Position numbers and translations under genes: made by a program
The notes under the pieces: generated by a model
What the model was told of the DNA's origin: nothing
The model's input: the letters and a program-made list of their open reading frames with translations, nothing else
Database searches by the model: none
Assembly: GCA_015063695.1 (NCBI GenBank)
Contig: SVTQ01000012.1
Span: 1-53,894 of the forward strand
Direction of reading: 5' to 3'
DNA length: 53,894 nucleotides
From: Oscillospiraceae bacterium
GTDB taxonomy: Bacteria > Bacillota > Clostridia > Oscillospirales > CAG-272
In this document: piece after piece, positions 33,346 through 41,414 of the stretch
Layout: the number at the start of each line of letters is the position of its first letter
How positions within the stretch are numbered: the stretch's first letter is position 1

Positions 33346-34701
33346 TTAGTACGCAATACCCTGCCACTTCATAGCTTCAGCAACCTTAAGGAAGCCTGCG
33401 ATGTTAGCGCCTGCAACCAGATCGCCTTCCATGCCGTATGCTTTAGCTGCATCCCAGGATGCCTTATAAATGTTAGACATGATCTGCTTGAGCTTTGCGT
33501 CAACTTCTTCTTCTGTCCAGCTGTAGCGCATGGAGTTCTGGCTCATTTCGAGACCGGAAACGGAAACGCCGCCTGCGTTAACTGCCTTGGAAGGAGCAAC
33601 AACCGTGCCTGCTTCTCTGAGGAGCTTGAAGGCTTCTTCGGTTGTGGGCATGTTAGCAACTTCTATGTAGTACTTAACGCCGTTTGCGATAAGCTTCTTT
33701 GCGTCTTCTTCGCCGACTTCGTTCTGAGTTGCGCAAGGCATAGCAACGTCAACCTTAACACCCCAAGGTCTTTCGCCGGGATAGAAGGGAACGCCGAACT
33801 TGTCAGCATAGTCCTGAACCTTGTTACGGCCGGAAGCGCGCATTTCAAGGAGGTAATCGATCTTTTCGTCTGTGATGATACCGTCAGCATCGTAGATATA
33901 TCCGTCGGGGCCGGAGAGAGTAACAGCCTTACCGCCGAGCTCTGCGATCTTCTTTACAGTACCCCATGCAACGTTACCGAAGCCGGAAACTGCAAATGTC
34001 TTGCCTTCGATGCTTTCGCCGAAGCTCTTGAAAACTTCGAGAGCGTAGTAAACTGCGCCGTAGCCTGTAGCTTCGGGACGGATAAGGGAACCGCCGGAGT
34101 GGATGCTCTTACCTGTAAGAACGCCTGTGAATTCGTTGCGAATTCTCTTGTACTGACCGAACATGTAACCAACTTCACGTGCGCCGACGCCGATGTCACC
34201 TGCGGGAACGTCTGTGTCAGCACCGATGTGCTTTGCGAGCTCTGTCATAAAGCTCTGGCAGAAGCGCATGATCTCACCGTCGCTCTTGCCGTTGGGGTCA
34301 AAGTCGGAGCCGCCCTTGCCGCCGCCCATGGGGAGAGTTGTAAGGGAGTTCTTGAAGGTCTGTTCGAAACCGAGGAACTTCATGATGGAAGCGTTTACGT
34401 TGGGAGCAAATCTGAGACCGCCCTTGTAGGGACCGATTGCGGAGTTGAACTGAACGCGGTAACCGCGGTTGACCTGAACCTTGCCGTTATCGTCAACCCA
34501 GGATACTCTGAAGGAGATCATTCTTTCGGGCTCAACGATTCTGTCGAAAACGCCTGCTTCGATGAAGTCGGGGCGCTGGTCAGCAACAACGGAGAGAGAT
34601 TCGAAAACTTCTCTTACTGCCTGCAGAAATTCTTTTTCGTTTGAGTTTCTCTTTTCGGTATCAGCGTATACCTTCTGGAGATAAGCGTTTGTAATTGCCA
34701 T
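33346..34701 (-). CDS. gdhA: NADP-type glutamate dehydrogenase
   Basis: Interconverts 2-oxoglutarate plus ammonia and glutamate; the main ammonia-assimilating or glutamate-producing step in many anaerobes. The 451-aa length is that of the hexameric bacterial enzyme. Motifs include GPYKGGLRFAPNVN, the catalytic-Lys segment LPMGGGKGGSDFDP, DVPAGDIGVGAREVGYMFG, the Rossmann motif SGFGNVAWG and VAPSKAVNAGGVSVSGLEMS. NADP preference is inferred from the family. The ATG at 34701 has AAGGTGG upstream; a frame extending to 34755 lacks homology. Own promoter. Confidence 0.96.
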   Translation of the reverse strand: MAITNAYLQKVYADTEKRNSNEKEFLQAVREVFESLSVVADQRPDFIEAGVFDRIVEPERMISFRVSWVDDNGKVQVNRGYRVQFNSAIGPYKGGLRFAPNVNASIMKFLGFEQTFKNSLTTLPMGGGKGGSDFDPNGKSDGEIMRFCQSFMTELAKHIGADTDVPAGDIGVGAREVGYMFGQYKRIRNEFTGVLTGKSIHSGGSLIRPEATGYGAVYYALEVFKSFGESIEGKTFAVSGFGNVAWGTVKKIAELGGKAVTLSGPDGYIYDADGIITDEKIDYLLEMRASGRNKVQDYADKFGVPFYPGERPWGVKVDVAMPCATQNEVGEEDAKKLIANGVKYYIEVANMPTTEEAFKLLREAGTVVAPSKAVNAGGVSVSGLEMSQNSMRYSWTEEEVDAKLKQIMSNIYKASWDAAKAYGMEGDLVAGANIAGFLKVAEAMKWQGIAY

Positions 34702-34745
34702 AATATATACCACCTTAAATATAGATTTTTGATTAATATAAAAAT

Positions 34746-34774
34746 AGTTTATCACAAAAAACTTGCAAAATCAA
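34746..34774 (-). promoter_or_regulatory. promoter of gdhA
   Basis: On the minus strand: -35 TTGATT (34769-34774), 17-nt spacer, -10 TAAACT (34746-34751), 45 nt before the ATG. Confidence 0.7.
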
Positions 34775-34826
34775 GGGGAGTTTACAAGATTAATGCTGAA
34801 ATATGAAATTTTTGGGCGTTTTTGTG

Positions 34827-35405
34827 TCATTTTTGATATCTGAATTTTGAAATCACTTTTCCGAGAACTTTCGACAGGAGCTTGTAGATCAAAAATCCGA
34901 GCAAGGTTCCTGCAGTGTTCAGTATCAGATCGTCAACGTCGGTGCCTCTGGGGAGAAACAACTGAGTTATCTCTATGAAAAGAGATATAGAAAAGCCAAT
35001 GAGTGTTGCTTTTCTCGCCTTCATATCCCAAAGGAGAGAAAGAAAAAATCCAATAGGCGCAAACATAAGAATGTTGCCGAGAAAGTTTATAAGAAGAGCA
35101 TTGATATTTCCGTGCATTACCTCAATATAGGTCTCGCGGAAAACGTTGAAGGGTATAAGATTAGTTTTGTGTATGCCGTTGGTCACGATATTGAACCTTA
35201 CGTTTCCAAATTCGAGCTTGGGAATTACAGTCTGTGAGGCAAGACCCACAAGAAAGACCGCAAAAATGAAGGAGCCTGCTTCATGGAACCAATTTATCTT
35301 TGCACCCTTCTTTTTCACTATAATAATTCTTGCTATCAGATAAAGGGGCATTGACAAGACCATGTATGGTATCATGTTGTCAATAAATCTGAGAATAGCG
35401 TTCAT
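34827..35405 (-). CDS. VanZ-family membrane protein
   Basis: 192-aa integral membrane protein with about five hydrophobic helices. Diagnostic VanZ features are NLIPFNVFRE, NFLGNILMFAPIGFFLSLLW and the acidic motif RGTDVDDLILNTAGTLLGF. VanZ proteins are linked to low-level teicoplanin resistance in some enterococci, but most homologs have no tested role and this copy lies far from any van cluster. It starts 25 nt after the broken methyltransferase-like gene. The site before its ATG (GTGAGCG) is weak, so expression may depend on upstream translation, now interrupted. Confidence 0.85.
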   Translation of the reverse strand: MNAILRFIDNMIPYMVLSMPLYLIARIIIVKKKGAKINWFHEAGSFIFAVFLVGLASQTVIPKLEFGNVRFNIVTNGIHKTNLIPFNVFRETYIEVMHGNINALLINFLGNILMFAPIGFFLSLLWDMKARKATLIGFSISLFIEITQLFLPRGTDVDDLILNTAGTLLGFLIYKLLSKVLGKVISKFRYQK

Positions 35406-35430
35406 CGTTTTCGCTCACTTTCAAAATTCT

Positions 35431-36297
35431 TTACCAGATAAAAGGAATAAGCCTCCATTTTACCTTTTCTTTATATTCCTTGTAGCCTTCAAGCTCTTCT
35501 TCAAGGAGCTTTTCTTCTCCCTTTATTCTTGATGCAATAATAAAAGGATATGCAAGGAAAATTACAAATGCCACAATGGAGCCGAGAATAAGAGGAATGG
35601 TCAAAAAGAGAATAACGGTCGCCGTGTACATGGGATGGCGCACGATGCCGTAAAGCCCCGTGTCAATTATCTTTTGATTTTCTTCTACCTTTATAATGAT
35701 TGTAGTTTGTCGAAACGCTAAAAGCGTTTCGACAAGCCACTTAAAAGTGGCTTTGGCGAAATTAAATTTAAAATTTAATTTCGCACAACACTCATTTCAA
35801 TGGATATGGACAAATTTCAAAAGAAATTTGTTACAAAATCTTTGATTTTGTGTCGAAACAAAAATGTTTCGACTAATCATAACCATTATAGTTCGGGAGA
35901 GGTAAACGTTTTCTCGGAGCACCTCTGCATAGAGAAGATATGAAGAGAGAAAGAGTACCGCCGCAACCACGGAAACTGCGAAAGGCAGAGGGTAGAAGCA
36001 GAAGCGGCGGTCAAGGCCTGCTACAACAAAGCCGCAAATAAACATAAGTCCGCTGAGCTTTACCACAAGGCTCTGGTCCTTTTGCTTCTCTTTTCCTTCA
36101 AGTCGTTTTTTTAAAAGCTCGGGATTTTTGAGCATAAGTACAATTCCTAAAATCAGAATTGGCACAAACAGAACTCCCATAAGGAGCCAGCCGTTTATAA
36201 AATTCAGTGTTCCTGCAGGAAGGAATATGAGAAATCCCACAAGGAGAATTCCAAGGGCGAATTTAAGAATTGCCGATATAAAAAGTTTTGGGGTCAT
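35431..36297 (-). pseudogene. isoprenylcysteine-methyltransferase-like gene broken by a hairpin element
   Basis: The gene starts at 36297 after AAAGGAG and encodes 137 codons of a multi-helix membrane protein ending in LRENVYLSRTI. It then runs into a 191-bp inserted element and meets a stop at 35797. Beyond the element, the same frame resumes with KVEENQKIIDTGLYGIVRHP and MYTATVILFLTIPL, the signature C-terminal half of the ICMT/phospholipid-methyltransferase family (motif RHPMY), to a stop at 35431. Removing the element plus one TATA copy (195 bp) joins ATA to AAG in frame and gives a normal 223-aa protein. The C-terminal part alone also has an ATG at 35643, but without the first half it is unlikely to work. 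Confidence 0.9.
35696..35886. mobile_element. 191-bp non-coding element of six hairpins, MITE-like
   Basis: The element is flanked by TATA on both sides (35692-35695, 35887-35890). Its ends are imperfect inverted repeats, ATG at each tip and GTCGAAAC 14-21 nt inward. Inside lie six perfect hairpins: 35707-35735 (13 bp), 35736-35751 (7 bp), 35756-35784 (14 bp), 35811-35830 (8 bp), 35833-35851 (8 bp) and 35852-35873 (9 bp). It has no gene. A TA or TATA duplication suggests mobilisation by a Tc1/mariner-IS630-type transposase elsewhere; that is inference. Confidence 0.85.
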
Positions 36298-36336
36298 GAT
36301 ATCACTCCTTTTCAGAGCGCTTTGGTGCTTTACAAA

Positions 36337-37263
36337 TTATAAATGCTTTTTGAATGCCTTCTTCATTTTCATTGCTATATCCATCATCCAGTCAAATTGA
36401 TTAGGCCAATCAGCTTTGTCATCAAAATCAACTGTTCTATATGCTATGATGCGGCTTGCTTTTTTGCTTGGTAACTCGTTCCACTCAAGTTGAATTCCCA
36501 TATCGTTTTCAATAGCATTTTTGTTAGAAAGCAGCTTGTGATATAAGCTTTTATCATCTGATATATACCACTCAACAACAGAATGATTAAATTTTCTTAT
36601 TTGAGATAATGTAATGCCGCAAACAGATGAACCCACGCTGAGTGTCATCCAATGATCGGTGCTGGCCTTTCTTTTATTGAATGTTTTTGCAAAATTATTA
36701 TTCTTGAATGCGTATTCATTAAAAGCTACCCAATAGTCATATCTTGCTTGGAGAGTGGGGGAATTGCTTGTGTTGCGTTTGATTTCTTTTGTCCAGTCAT
36801 TGGGCTTTTCAACAACTTCGAATTTTACTGCAATATCGGAATTACCTATCTGATACAGTTTTATTTCGACTAAGAAAAAAGCGATATTCTCATCTGTATG
36901 ATTATTTAACCACTCAATTGCGGATCGGTGTTCTTCTCGTGCTCTTTTTACAACCCAGATGATAATATTGGCAGATTTGCCGGAAGCATATGTTATGAGT
37001 TTGCCGAGATGGTCGTGATTGGTGTCTTCAAGTTGATTCTCGATTATAATCTTTCTGTCTGTGCCTGTTTCAGTTGCATAAATATCTACATTAAAATCTC
37101 CAACTGACGATTCTGTTTCATCAAGAGTTATTTCGAGTCCTACTGCATCTGCAAGAAGAGCAAGGTTGTTTTCTTCTGCAAGCCACGGGGTAAAGTCCAA
37201 AGCCTCATGAGGCCATACTTTTCTCAGATCTTTGATTTCTGATAATTTTCCGAGATTTAACAT
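36337..37263 (-). CDS. DUF4268-type protein with nuclease-like N-terminus
   Basis: 308-aa protein. The N-terminal 150 residues resemble a PD-(D/E)XK nuclease fold: VGDFNVDIYATE then KIIIENQLEDTNHDHLGKLITYASG, where the usual E-x-K is E-N-Q as in this family. The C-terminal half (DYWVAFNEYAFKN ... STDHWMTLSVGSS ... WYISDDKSLYHKLL) matches the DUF4268 pattern. The ATG at 37263 has CGGAGG upstream and lies 1 nt after the rlmD stop, so it is translationally coupled to rlmD. DUF4268 proteins are scattered among bacteria and some sit in defence or mobile islands; activity is unproven. Confidence 0.8.
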   Translation of the reverse strand: MLNLGKLSEIKDLRKVWPHEALDFTPWLAEENNLALLADAVGLEITLDETESSVGDFNVDIYATETGTDRKIIIENQLEDTNHDHLGKLITYASGKSANIIIWVVKRAREEHRSAIEWLNNHTDENIAFFLVEIKLYQIGNSDIAVKFEVVEKPNDWTKEIKRNTSNSPTLQARYDYWVAFNEYAFKNNNFAKTFNKRKASTDHWMTLSVGSSVCGITLSQIRKFNHSVVEWYISDDKSLYHKLLSNKNAIENDMGIQLEWNELPSKKASRIIAYRTVDFDDKADWPNQFDWMMDIAMKMKKAFKKHL

Positions 37264-37264
37264 T

Positions 37265-38587
37265 TTAGTCCTCCGTATAATTTTTTCTTGTAAGCAAAAT
37301 TTCGCTTTCGATATGGGCGGTTTTGGGAAACAGATCAATTCCCGTAACTCTTTTGATTTTATATTTTTCGGTGAGAGCTTTAAGGTCTCTTGCCATAGTG
37401 TCGGGATTGCAGGAGATATAGACTATTTTTTCGGGGGCAAAGCGGAGAATTTCACTGACCGCTTTTTTAGAAAGTCCTGCTCTGGGTGGGTCAACTATGA
37501 TGGAGCTTATTTTTGAAACTCCCGTTTTTTCTGCGAAGTCCTTACTGTCTCCGCAGTAAAATTCGATATTTGAGATGCCGTTTGCGGCGGCATTTTCTTT
37601 TGCGTTCCTGACGGCGGCGGAATTTATCTCCACTCCGTAGATCTTTGCCTCGGGCGAGAGCTTTGCAACCGTCATGCCGATGGTGCCCGTTCCGCAGTAG
37701 AGGTCGAGGCAGACGTCACCAGCTTTAAGCTCAAGGAGCTCCGCGGCAAGAGTGCACATCTTTTCCGCATTCTCACTGTTGACCTGATAAAAGGCACGGG
37801 GAGATATTCTTATCTTCATGTCGCAGAAGACGTCCGATATGCTTTCCTCGCCGTAAAGAAGGGTAAGCTCTTCATTTCTCGCTTCGGGATTTTCTTCTTT
37901 CCCCTTCATTATACATTTGATATAGGGAAGGGAATTTGAGAGCTCTTTCGCAAAGTGTGATAGGGAAGTGTCTCCCGTGTAACCGATAACGACGGAGGCC
38001 TCGTCCGTTTTTTCCATATATCTTATATATAAATATGTAAGCTTTTCTCCGTCTATTCCGCTATCTGCCTTCAAAAGATTTTCGGAAACGTCTTTTATTT
38101 CCATGATCTTTTCATGGCAAAGATTACAGCTTTCAATCCTTAAAAGCTCCCTTGTGCCCTGTTTGTAGAAGCCTGCGTTCTTTTCGCTGTCAAAATGAAA
38201 GACCGCTTTGTTTCTGTAACCAAGCTCATTTCCGGTGATGACCTTTTCGGCTTCAACTGGAAAGCCTGCGGCTCTTCTGAAGGATGCGGGTATTCCTGTT
38301 TTTTTGACTTCGATTTCGTGTTCATAGGAGACGTGACCAAAGGTGCATCCGCCGCATTCTTTAAAGTGAGGGCAGAGGGGCTCTCTTCTGTGCTCCGAAG
38401 AGTAGACTACTTTCAGAGCCTTTGCCCTCGCGTAGTTCTTTTTCACTTCTTCGATAAAGGCTATAACTGTGTCGCCGCATACTGCGCCTTCGCAGAAGAT
38501 GACCATGTCTTCAACCTTGGCAACTCCGCAGCCTTTCATATTCGTTTCTTCGATGCAGAGCATCATCATATCTCCGTAGTGTATCAT
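37265..38587 (-). CDS. rlmD: 23S rRNA (uracil-C5)-methyltransferase, RlmD/TrmA family
   Basis: SAM-dependent RNA m5U methyltransferase with an iron-sulfur cluster. Residues C72, C78 and C81 (CPHFKECGGC) are cluster ligands, with a fourth expected near ESCNLC. The methyltransferase domain has DLYCGTGTIGM, IVDPPRAGLSKK and the catalytic Cys in YISCNPDTMARDL. An N-terminal TRAM-like domain is short. Firmicutes members (RlmCD type) can modify one or both of U747 and U1939, so the exact site is open. AAGGAAG precedes the ATG; own promoter. The DUF4268 gene follows directly. Confidence 0.92.
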   Translation of the reverse strand: MIHYGDMMMLCIEETNMKGCGVAKVEDMVIFCEGAVCGDTVIAFIEEVKKNYARAKALKVVYSSEHRREPLCPHFKECGGCTFGHVSYEHEIEVKKTGIPASFRRAAGFPVEAEKVITGNELGYRNKAVFHFDSEKNAGFYKQGTRELLRIESCNLCHEKIMEIKDVSENLLKADSGIDGEKLTYLYIRYMEKTDEASVVIGYTGDTSLSHFAKELSNSLPYIKCIMKGKEENPEARNEELTLLYGEESISDVFCDMKIRISPRAFYQVNSENAEKMCTLAAELLELKAGDVCLDLYCGTGTIGMTVAKLSPEAKIYGVEINSAAVRNAKENAAANGISNIEFYCGDSKDFAEKTGVSKISSIIVDPPRAGLSKKAVSEILRFAPEKIVYISCNPDTMARDLKALTEKYKIKRVTGIDLFPKTAHIESEILLTRKNYTED

Positions 38588-38629
38588 AATTCTTCCTTTG
38601 GCTTCTGTATAACGACAGACTTATACTTC

Positions 38630-38658
38630 ATTATACTATACAATATGCTATAATACAA
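38630..38658 (-). promoter_or_regulatory. promoter of rlmD
   Basis: On the minus strand: -35 TTGTAT (38653-38658), 17-nt spacer, -10 TATAAT (38630-38635), 43 nt before the ATG. Confidence 0.7.
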
Positions 38659-38679
38659 GATTTTTGCTTTTTTTGCGCA

Positions 38680-38711
38680 AAAAAAGACAGTTTCCGAAGA
38701 AACTGTCTTTT
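38680..38711 (-). terminator. terminator of the rpmG-rplA operon
   Basis: Stem AAAAGACAGTTTC / GAAACTGTCTTTT with a CGAA-type loop, followed on the minus strand by a run of T. It lies 17 nt after the rplA stop and ends the ribosomal operon there. Confidence 0.9.
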
Positions 38712-38727
38712 ATGTGAACTAATTAAA

Positions 38728-39420
38728 TTAGCCGAGCTTGGAACCGTTTACTCTGATACCGGGGCCCATTGTGGATGCGATAACGCAGCTCTTAATGTAC
38801 TGACCCTTAGCTGCAGCAGGCTTAGCCTTGATAACTGCGCCAACGAGAGTGTTGAAGTTTTCCATAAGCTTTTCGGGGCCGAAGGAAGCCTTACCGATGG
38901 GGCAGTGGATGATGTTTGTCTTGTCAAGACGGTATTCAATCTTACCTGCCTTAGCTTCTGTAACTGCACGAGCAACGTCCATTGTTACTGTACCTGCCTT
39001 GGGGTTAGGCATAAGGCCCTTAGGACCGAGAACTCTACCGAGACGACCGATTGTACCCATCATGTCGGGAGTTGCGATAACAACGTCGAATTCGAACCAG
39101 TTTTCCTTCTGGATCTTTTCTACGAGATCCATATCGCCAACGTAGTCAGCGCCTGCTTCACGAGCAGCGTCTGCCTTGTCGCCCTTGGCGAAAACGAGTG
39201 TACGAACAGTCTTACCTGTACCGTTGGGAAGAACAACAGCACCACGAACCTGCTGGTCAGCGTGACGGGAGTCAACACCCAGACGGAGATGGATTTCTAT
39301 TGTTTCATCAAACTTTGCCTTGGATGTCTGGCAAACGAGATCAATTGCTTCTGTGGGATCGTAAAGCTTTGCCTTTTCGATGAGCTTTACACTGTCCTTA
39401 TATTTTTTTCCTTTAAACAT
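38728..39420 (-). CDS. rplA: 50S ribosomal protein L1
   Basis: 230-aa ribosomal protein that binds 23S rRNA at the mobile L1 stalk; in many bacteria it also represses its own operon by binding the leader. Family segments are [35 protein letters not shown] and [19 protein letters not shown] precedes the ATG. It follows rplK by 13 nt and is the last gene before a strong terminator, so rplJ and rplL, which usually follow, are not here. Confidence 0.98.
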   Translation of the reverse strand: MFKGKKYKDSVKLIEKAKLYDPTEAIDLVCQTSKAKFDETIEIHLRLGVDSRHADQQVRGAVVLPNGTGKTVRTLVFAKGDKADAAREAGADYVGDMDLVEKIQKENWFEFDVVIATPDMMGTIGRLGRVLGPKGLMPNPKAGTVTMDVARAVTEAKAGKIEYRLDKTNIIHCPIGKASFGPEKLMENFNTLVGAVIKAKPAAAKGQYIKSCVIASTMGPGIRVNGSKLG

Positions 39421-39433
39421 TGTCGGCTCCTCC

Positions 39434-39859
39434 TTACTCTTCTACTACTACGCCCATGGAACGAGCTGTACCTGCGATCATGCTCATAGCTGCTTCAACG
39501 GAACCTGCGTTGAGGTCCTTCATCTTTGTTTCAGCGATAGTTCTTACCTGATCCATTTTGATCGTAGCAACCTTAGTCTTGTTAGGTACTGCAGAAGCTG
39601 TTTCGATACCGCAAGCCTTCTTGATGAGAACTGCTGCGGGGGGAGTCTTTGTGATGAATGAGAAGGAACGGTCAGCGTAAACTGTGATAACAACAGGGAT
39701 AATGAGACCGATGTCGTTCTTTGTTCTTTCGTTGAATTCCTTTGTGAAGTTAGGAATTGCAAGGCCGTACTGACCGAGAGCAGGACCTACGGGAGGCTGA
39801 GGAGTAGCCTTACCTGCAGGAAGCTGAAGTTTAATATAGCCGATTATTTTCTTTGCCAT
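39434..39859 (-). CDS. rplK: 50S ribosomal protein L11
   Basis: 141-aa ribosomal protein of the GTPase-associated centre. The proline-rich N-terminus ([20 protein letters not shown]) and the RNA-binding C-terminal domain ([20 protein letters not shown], then [15 protein letters not shown]) are typical. TGGAGG precedes the ATG. A structured leader in the 116-nt gap after nusG is a candidate L1 binding site. Confidence 0.98.
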   Translation of the reverse strand: MAKKIIGYIKLQLPAGKATPQPPVGPALGQYGLAIPNFTKEFNERTKNDIGLIIPVVITVYADRSFSFITKTPPAAVLIKKACGIETASAVPNKTKVATIKMDQVRTIAETKMKDLNAGSVEAAMSMIAGTARSMGVVVEE

Positions 39860-39881
39860 AGTTGTTTATAACCTCCATTTT

Positions 39882-39925
39882 GTGGTTTATGACGGAAGAA
39901 CTCAAAAAATTTTTCTTCCTCCCAC
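39882..39925 (-). promoter_or_regulatory. candidate L1-binding leader of rplKA
   Basis: On the minus strand, GTGG pairs with CCAC and GGAAGAA pairs with TTCTTCC, giving two helices separated by an asymmetric internal loop (GA on one side, GTCATAAA on the other). Two helices around an asymmetric loop, with GTGGGAG on the 5' side, is the general form of the L1 site in rRNA and in known L1-regulated leaders. It lies 22 nt upstream of the rplK ATG. Confidence 0.5.
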
Positions 39926-39975
39926 GTTGCGGCCTTTGAGGGAGCCATCCCCGAAGAACTTTTTAAGAGTTTTTC

Positions 39976-40614
39976 TTACTGTTCTTCGCTTTTTCTGATA
40001 TCCGAAATTCTTGTCTTAACAGGCATATCACGGCCTGCAGTGGGAACAACAACGGTAACGTCTGTTCCGTTTTCGGATATTTCTGTGAGAGTACCCTTGT
40101 AGTTGAAGGGAGCAAACATACCGCCGATGATATCGACCTTGTCGCCGACCTTGAGGGACTCTGCAGCTACAGGCTCGATGGAAATGAGCGCTGCAACCTC
40201 TTCCTCGGAAAGAGGAACGGGTTTACTTCCGGGGCCGACAAATCCCGTAACACCTGTAATGTTTCTTACAACGTGCCACGTTTCGTCGGACATGATCATT
40301 TTGATCAGTACATAGGAAGGGAAAAGCTTGCTTTCAACAGTTTCTTCAATTTCCTCGTATTCATCGGGCTTTGCGGAACTGTAATCAAACTCTTCCTTGG
40401 AAACCTTCTTGGTTTTCCCTTTGCTGTTTTTCGTAACAACTTTTTTCTCTACGACCTTCTCAACGGGAACGATTATCTCGTAGATGCGGTCTTCAAGGTG
40501 TCTGTTCTCAATAATTTTTTCAAGGCTTGTTTTAACCTTATTCTCGTAGCCGCTGTAAGTATGTGCTACATACCACTGCGCGCCACGGTCCGTCAGCTTG
40601 TCAAAATCACTCAT
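39976..40614 (-). CDS. nusG: transcription elongation/antitermination factor NusG
   Basis: 212-aa factor that binds RNA polymerase and tunes pausing and termination. The NGN domain starts with QWYVAHTYSGYENKVK and continues to KLFPSYVLIKMIM and FVGPGSKPVPLS; the C-terminal KOW domain carries GDKVDIIGGMFAPFNYKG. A charged insertion of about 30 residues (Lys/Glu-rich, between VPVEKVVEKK and ESKLFPSYV) makes it longer than the E. coli protein. It follows secE by 20 nt in the usual order. Confidence 0.96.
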   Translation of the reverse strand: MSDFDKLTDRGAQWYVAHTYSGYENKVKTSLEKIIENRHLEDRIYEIIVPVEKVVEKKVVTKNSKGKTKKVSKEEFDYSSAKPDEYEEIEETVESKLFPSYVLIKMIMSDETWHVVRNITGVTGFVGPGSKPVPLSEEEVAALISIEPVAAESLKVGDKVDIIGGMFAPFNYKGTLTEISENGTDVTVVVPTAGRDMPVKTRISDIRKSEEQ

Positions 40615-40634
40615 AGCTGTTACCGCCTTTGTGA

Positions 40635-40895
40635 TTACTTAACAAGGATACTGAGAATTACGATACCCTGTGAGAAGAGCAGGTCAACGATACCAATAGC
40701 AGCGCTGATAACGATGATGGAAACGAGTACCATCAGGGTATTGCTTCTTACTGTTGTCCAGCTTGACCATACAATTTTCTTCATTTCTGCCTTACAGCTC
40801 TTGAAGAAAGCTGCAAGTCTGGAGAAAAGGGAAGGCTTATCGGACTTAACCTTCTTGGGAGCCTGTTTTACTTCCTTGATTTCTTTTTCAGCCAT
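40635..40895 (-). CDS. secE: preprotein translocase subunit SecE
   Basis: 86-aa membrane protein of the SecYEG channel. A charged N-terminus is followed by the conserved FKSCKAEMKKIVWSSWTTVR amphipathic segment and one membrane helix (TLMVLVSIIVISAAIGIVDL). The ATG at 40895 is chosen because AAAGGAG lies just upstream; an earlier in-frame ATG at 40913 has no good site. It lies 18 nt after rpmG. Confidence 0.95.
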   Translation of the reverse strand: MAEKEIKEVKQAPKKVKSDKPSLFSRLAAFFKSCKAEMKKIVWSSWTTVRSNTLMVLVSIIVISAAIGIVDLLFSQGIVILSILVK

Positions 40896-40913
40896 TTCGT
40901 TTTCTCCTTTCAT

Positions 40914-41063
40914 TTACTTTGTTTCTCTGTGCAGTGTGTGCTTACGGCAGAAGCGGCAGAATTTGTTCATTTCAAGTCTGTCGGGATCATTCTTCTTGTT
41001 CTTCTTCGTGTCGTAATTTCTCTGCTTACATTCACTGCATGCGAGAGTGATCTTTACTCTCAT
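40914..41063 (-). CDS. rpmG: 50S ribosomal protein L33, zinc type
   Basis: 49-aa ribosomal protein with sequence [20 protein letters not shown] and a later CRFC, giving the two CxxC pairs of the zinc-binding form. AGGAGG lies 6 nt before the ATG at 41063. It is the first gene of rpmG-secE-nusG-rplK-rplA. Confidence 0.95.
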   Translation of the reverse strand: MRVKITLACSECKQRNYDTKKNKKNDPDRLEMNKFCRFCRKHTLHRETK

Positions 41064-41086
41064 ATCGGCACCTCCTGATAAATTCA

Positions 41087-41121
41087 GAGCTTTGCTCTGT
41101 GAAATTGACGCATAGGGCGTC
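41087..41121 (-). other. two hairpins in the rpmG leader
   Basis: CAGAGC/GCTCTG (about 41086-41100) and GACGC/GCGTC (41107-41121) lie just upstream of rpmG. A weaker CCTC/GAGG stem followed by TTTTTTT is seen at about 41171-41195, near the transcription start. The 130-nt leader is long for a ribosomal gene and may be regulatory; nothing identifies the ligand. From 41228 to 41348 I see only AT-rich DNA. Confidence 0.45.
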
Positions 41122-41198
41122 TGTACCTCCCTCAAGAAGGACTTGATCAATGCCTGAAAATGGGCACAAAAAAAGAGCCCTCCAAACGAGGTGCGTTT

Positions 41199-41227
41199 AT
41201 TATAACATAATAAAAGAGCGTTGTCAA
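41199..41227 (-). promoter_or_regulatory. consensus promoter of the rpmG-rplA operon
   Basis: On the minus strand: -35 TTGACA (41222-41227), 17-nt spacer, -10 TATAAT (41199-41204). Exact consensus, as expected for ribosomal genes. Confidence 0.9.
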
Positions 41228-41348
41228 TGATTTTTTTGCGGTTTCGGAAGTTTATATATAATTAGCGATATTTGTTTTGCTGTATTGTGGATTTTTTATA
41301 AAATAAGGTTTTTTTATTTCACATACCTGTAATATTGTTTAAACTAAA

Positions 41349-41398
41349 AACGGAAGCAAAACTATTCCGATATGCTGAAAAATAGTATTGCTTCCGTT
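41349..41398 (-). terminator. terminator of the PTS operon
   Basis: Long stem AACGGAAGCAAAACTATT / AATAGTATTGCTTCCGTT with one mismatch and an A/T-rich tail, 16 nt after the ptsG stop. Confidence 0.85.
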
Positions 41399-41414
41399 AA
41401 AAACAACAAATATA

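Noticed and set aside
34827..35405. Glycopeptide resistance locus
   Set aside because: The VanZ-like protein is alone; no vanA/B/H/X/R/S genes nearby, and most VanZ-family members are not linked to resistance.
35431..35643. Separate 70-aa methyltransferase-like gene
   Set aside because: It is the 3' half of the gene broken by the hairpin element; the frame is continuous with the 5' half once the element is removed.
35696..35886. CRISPR-like array in the hairpin-rich segment
   Set aside because: The hairpins differ from one another in sequence and spacing and there are no repeated direct units or cas genes.
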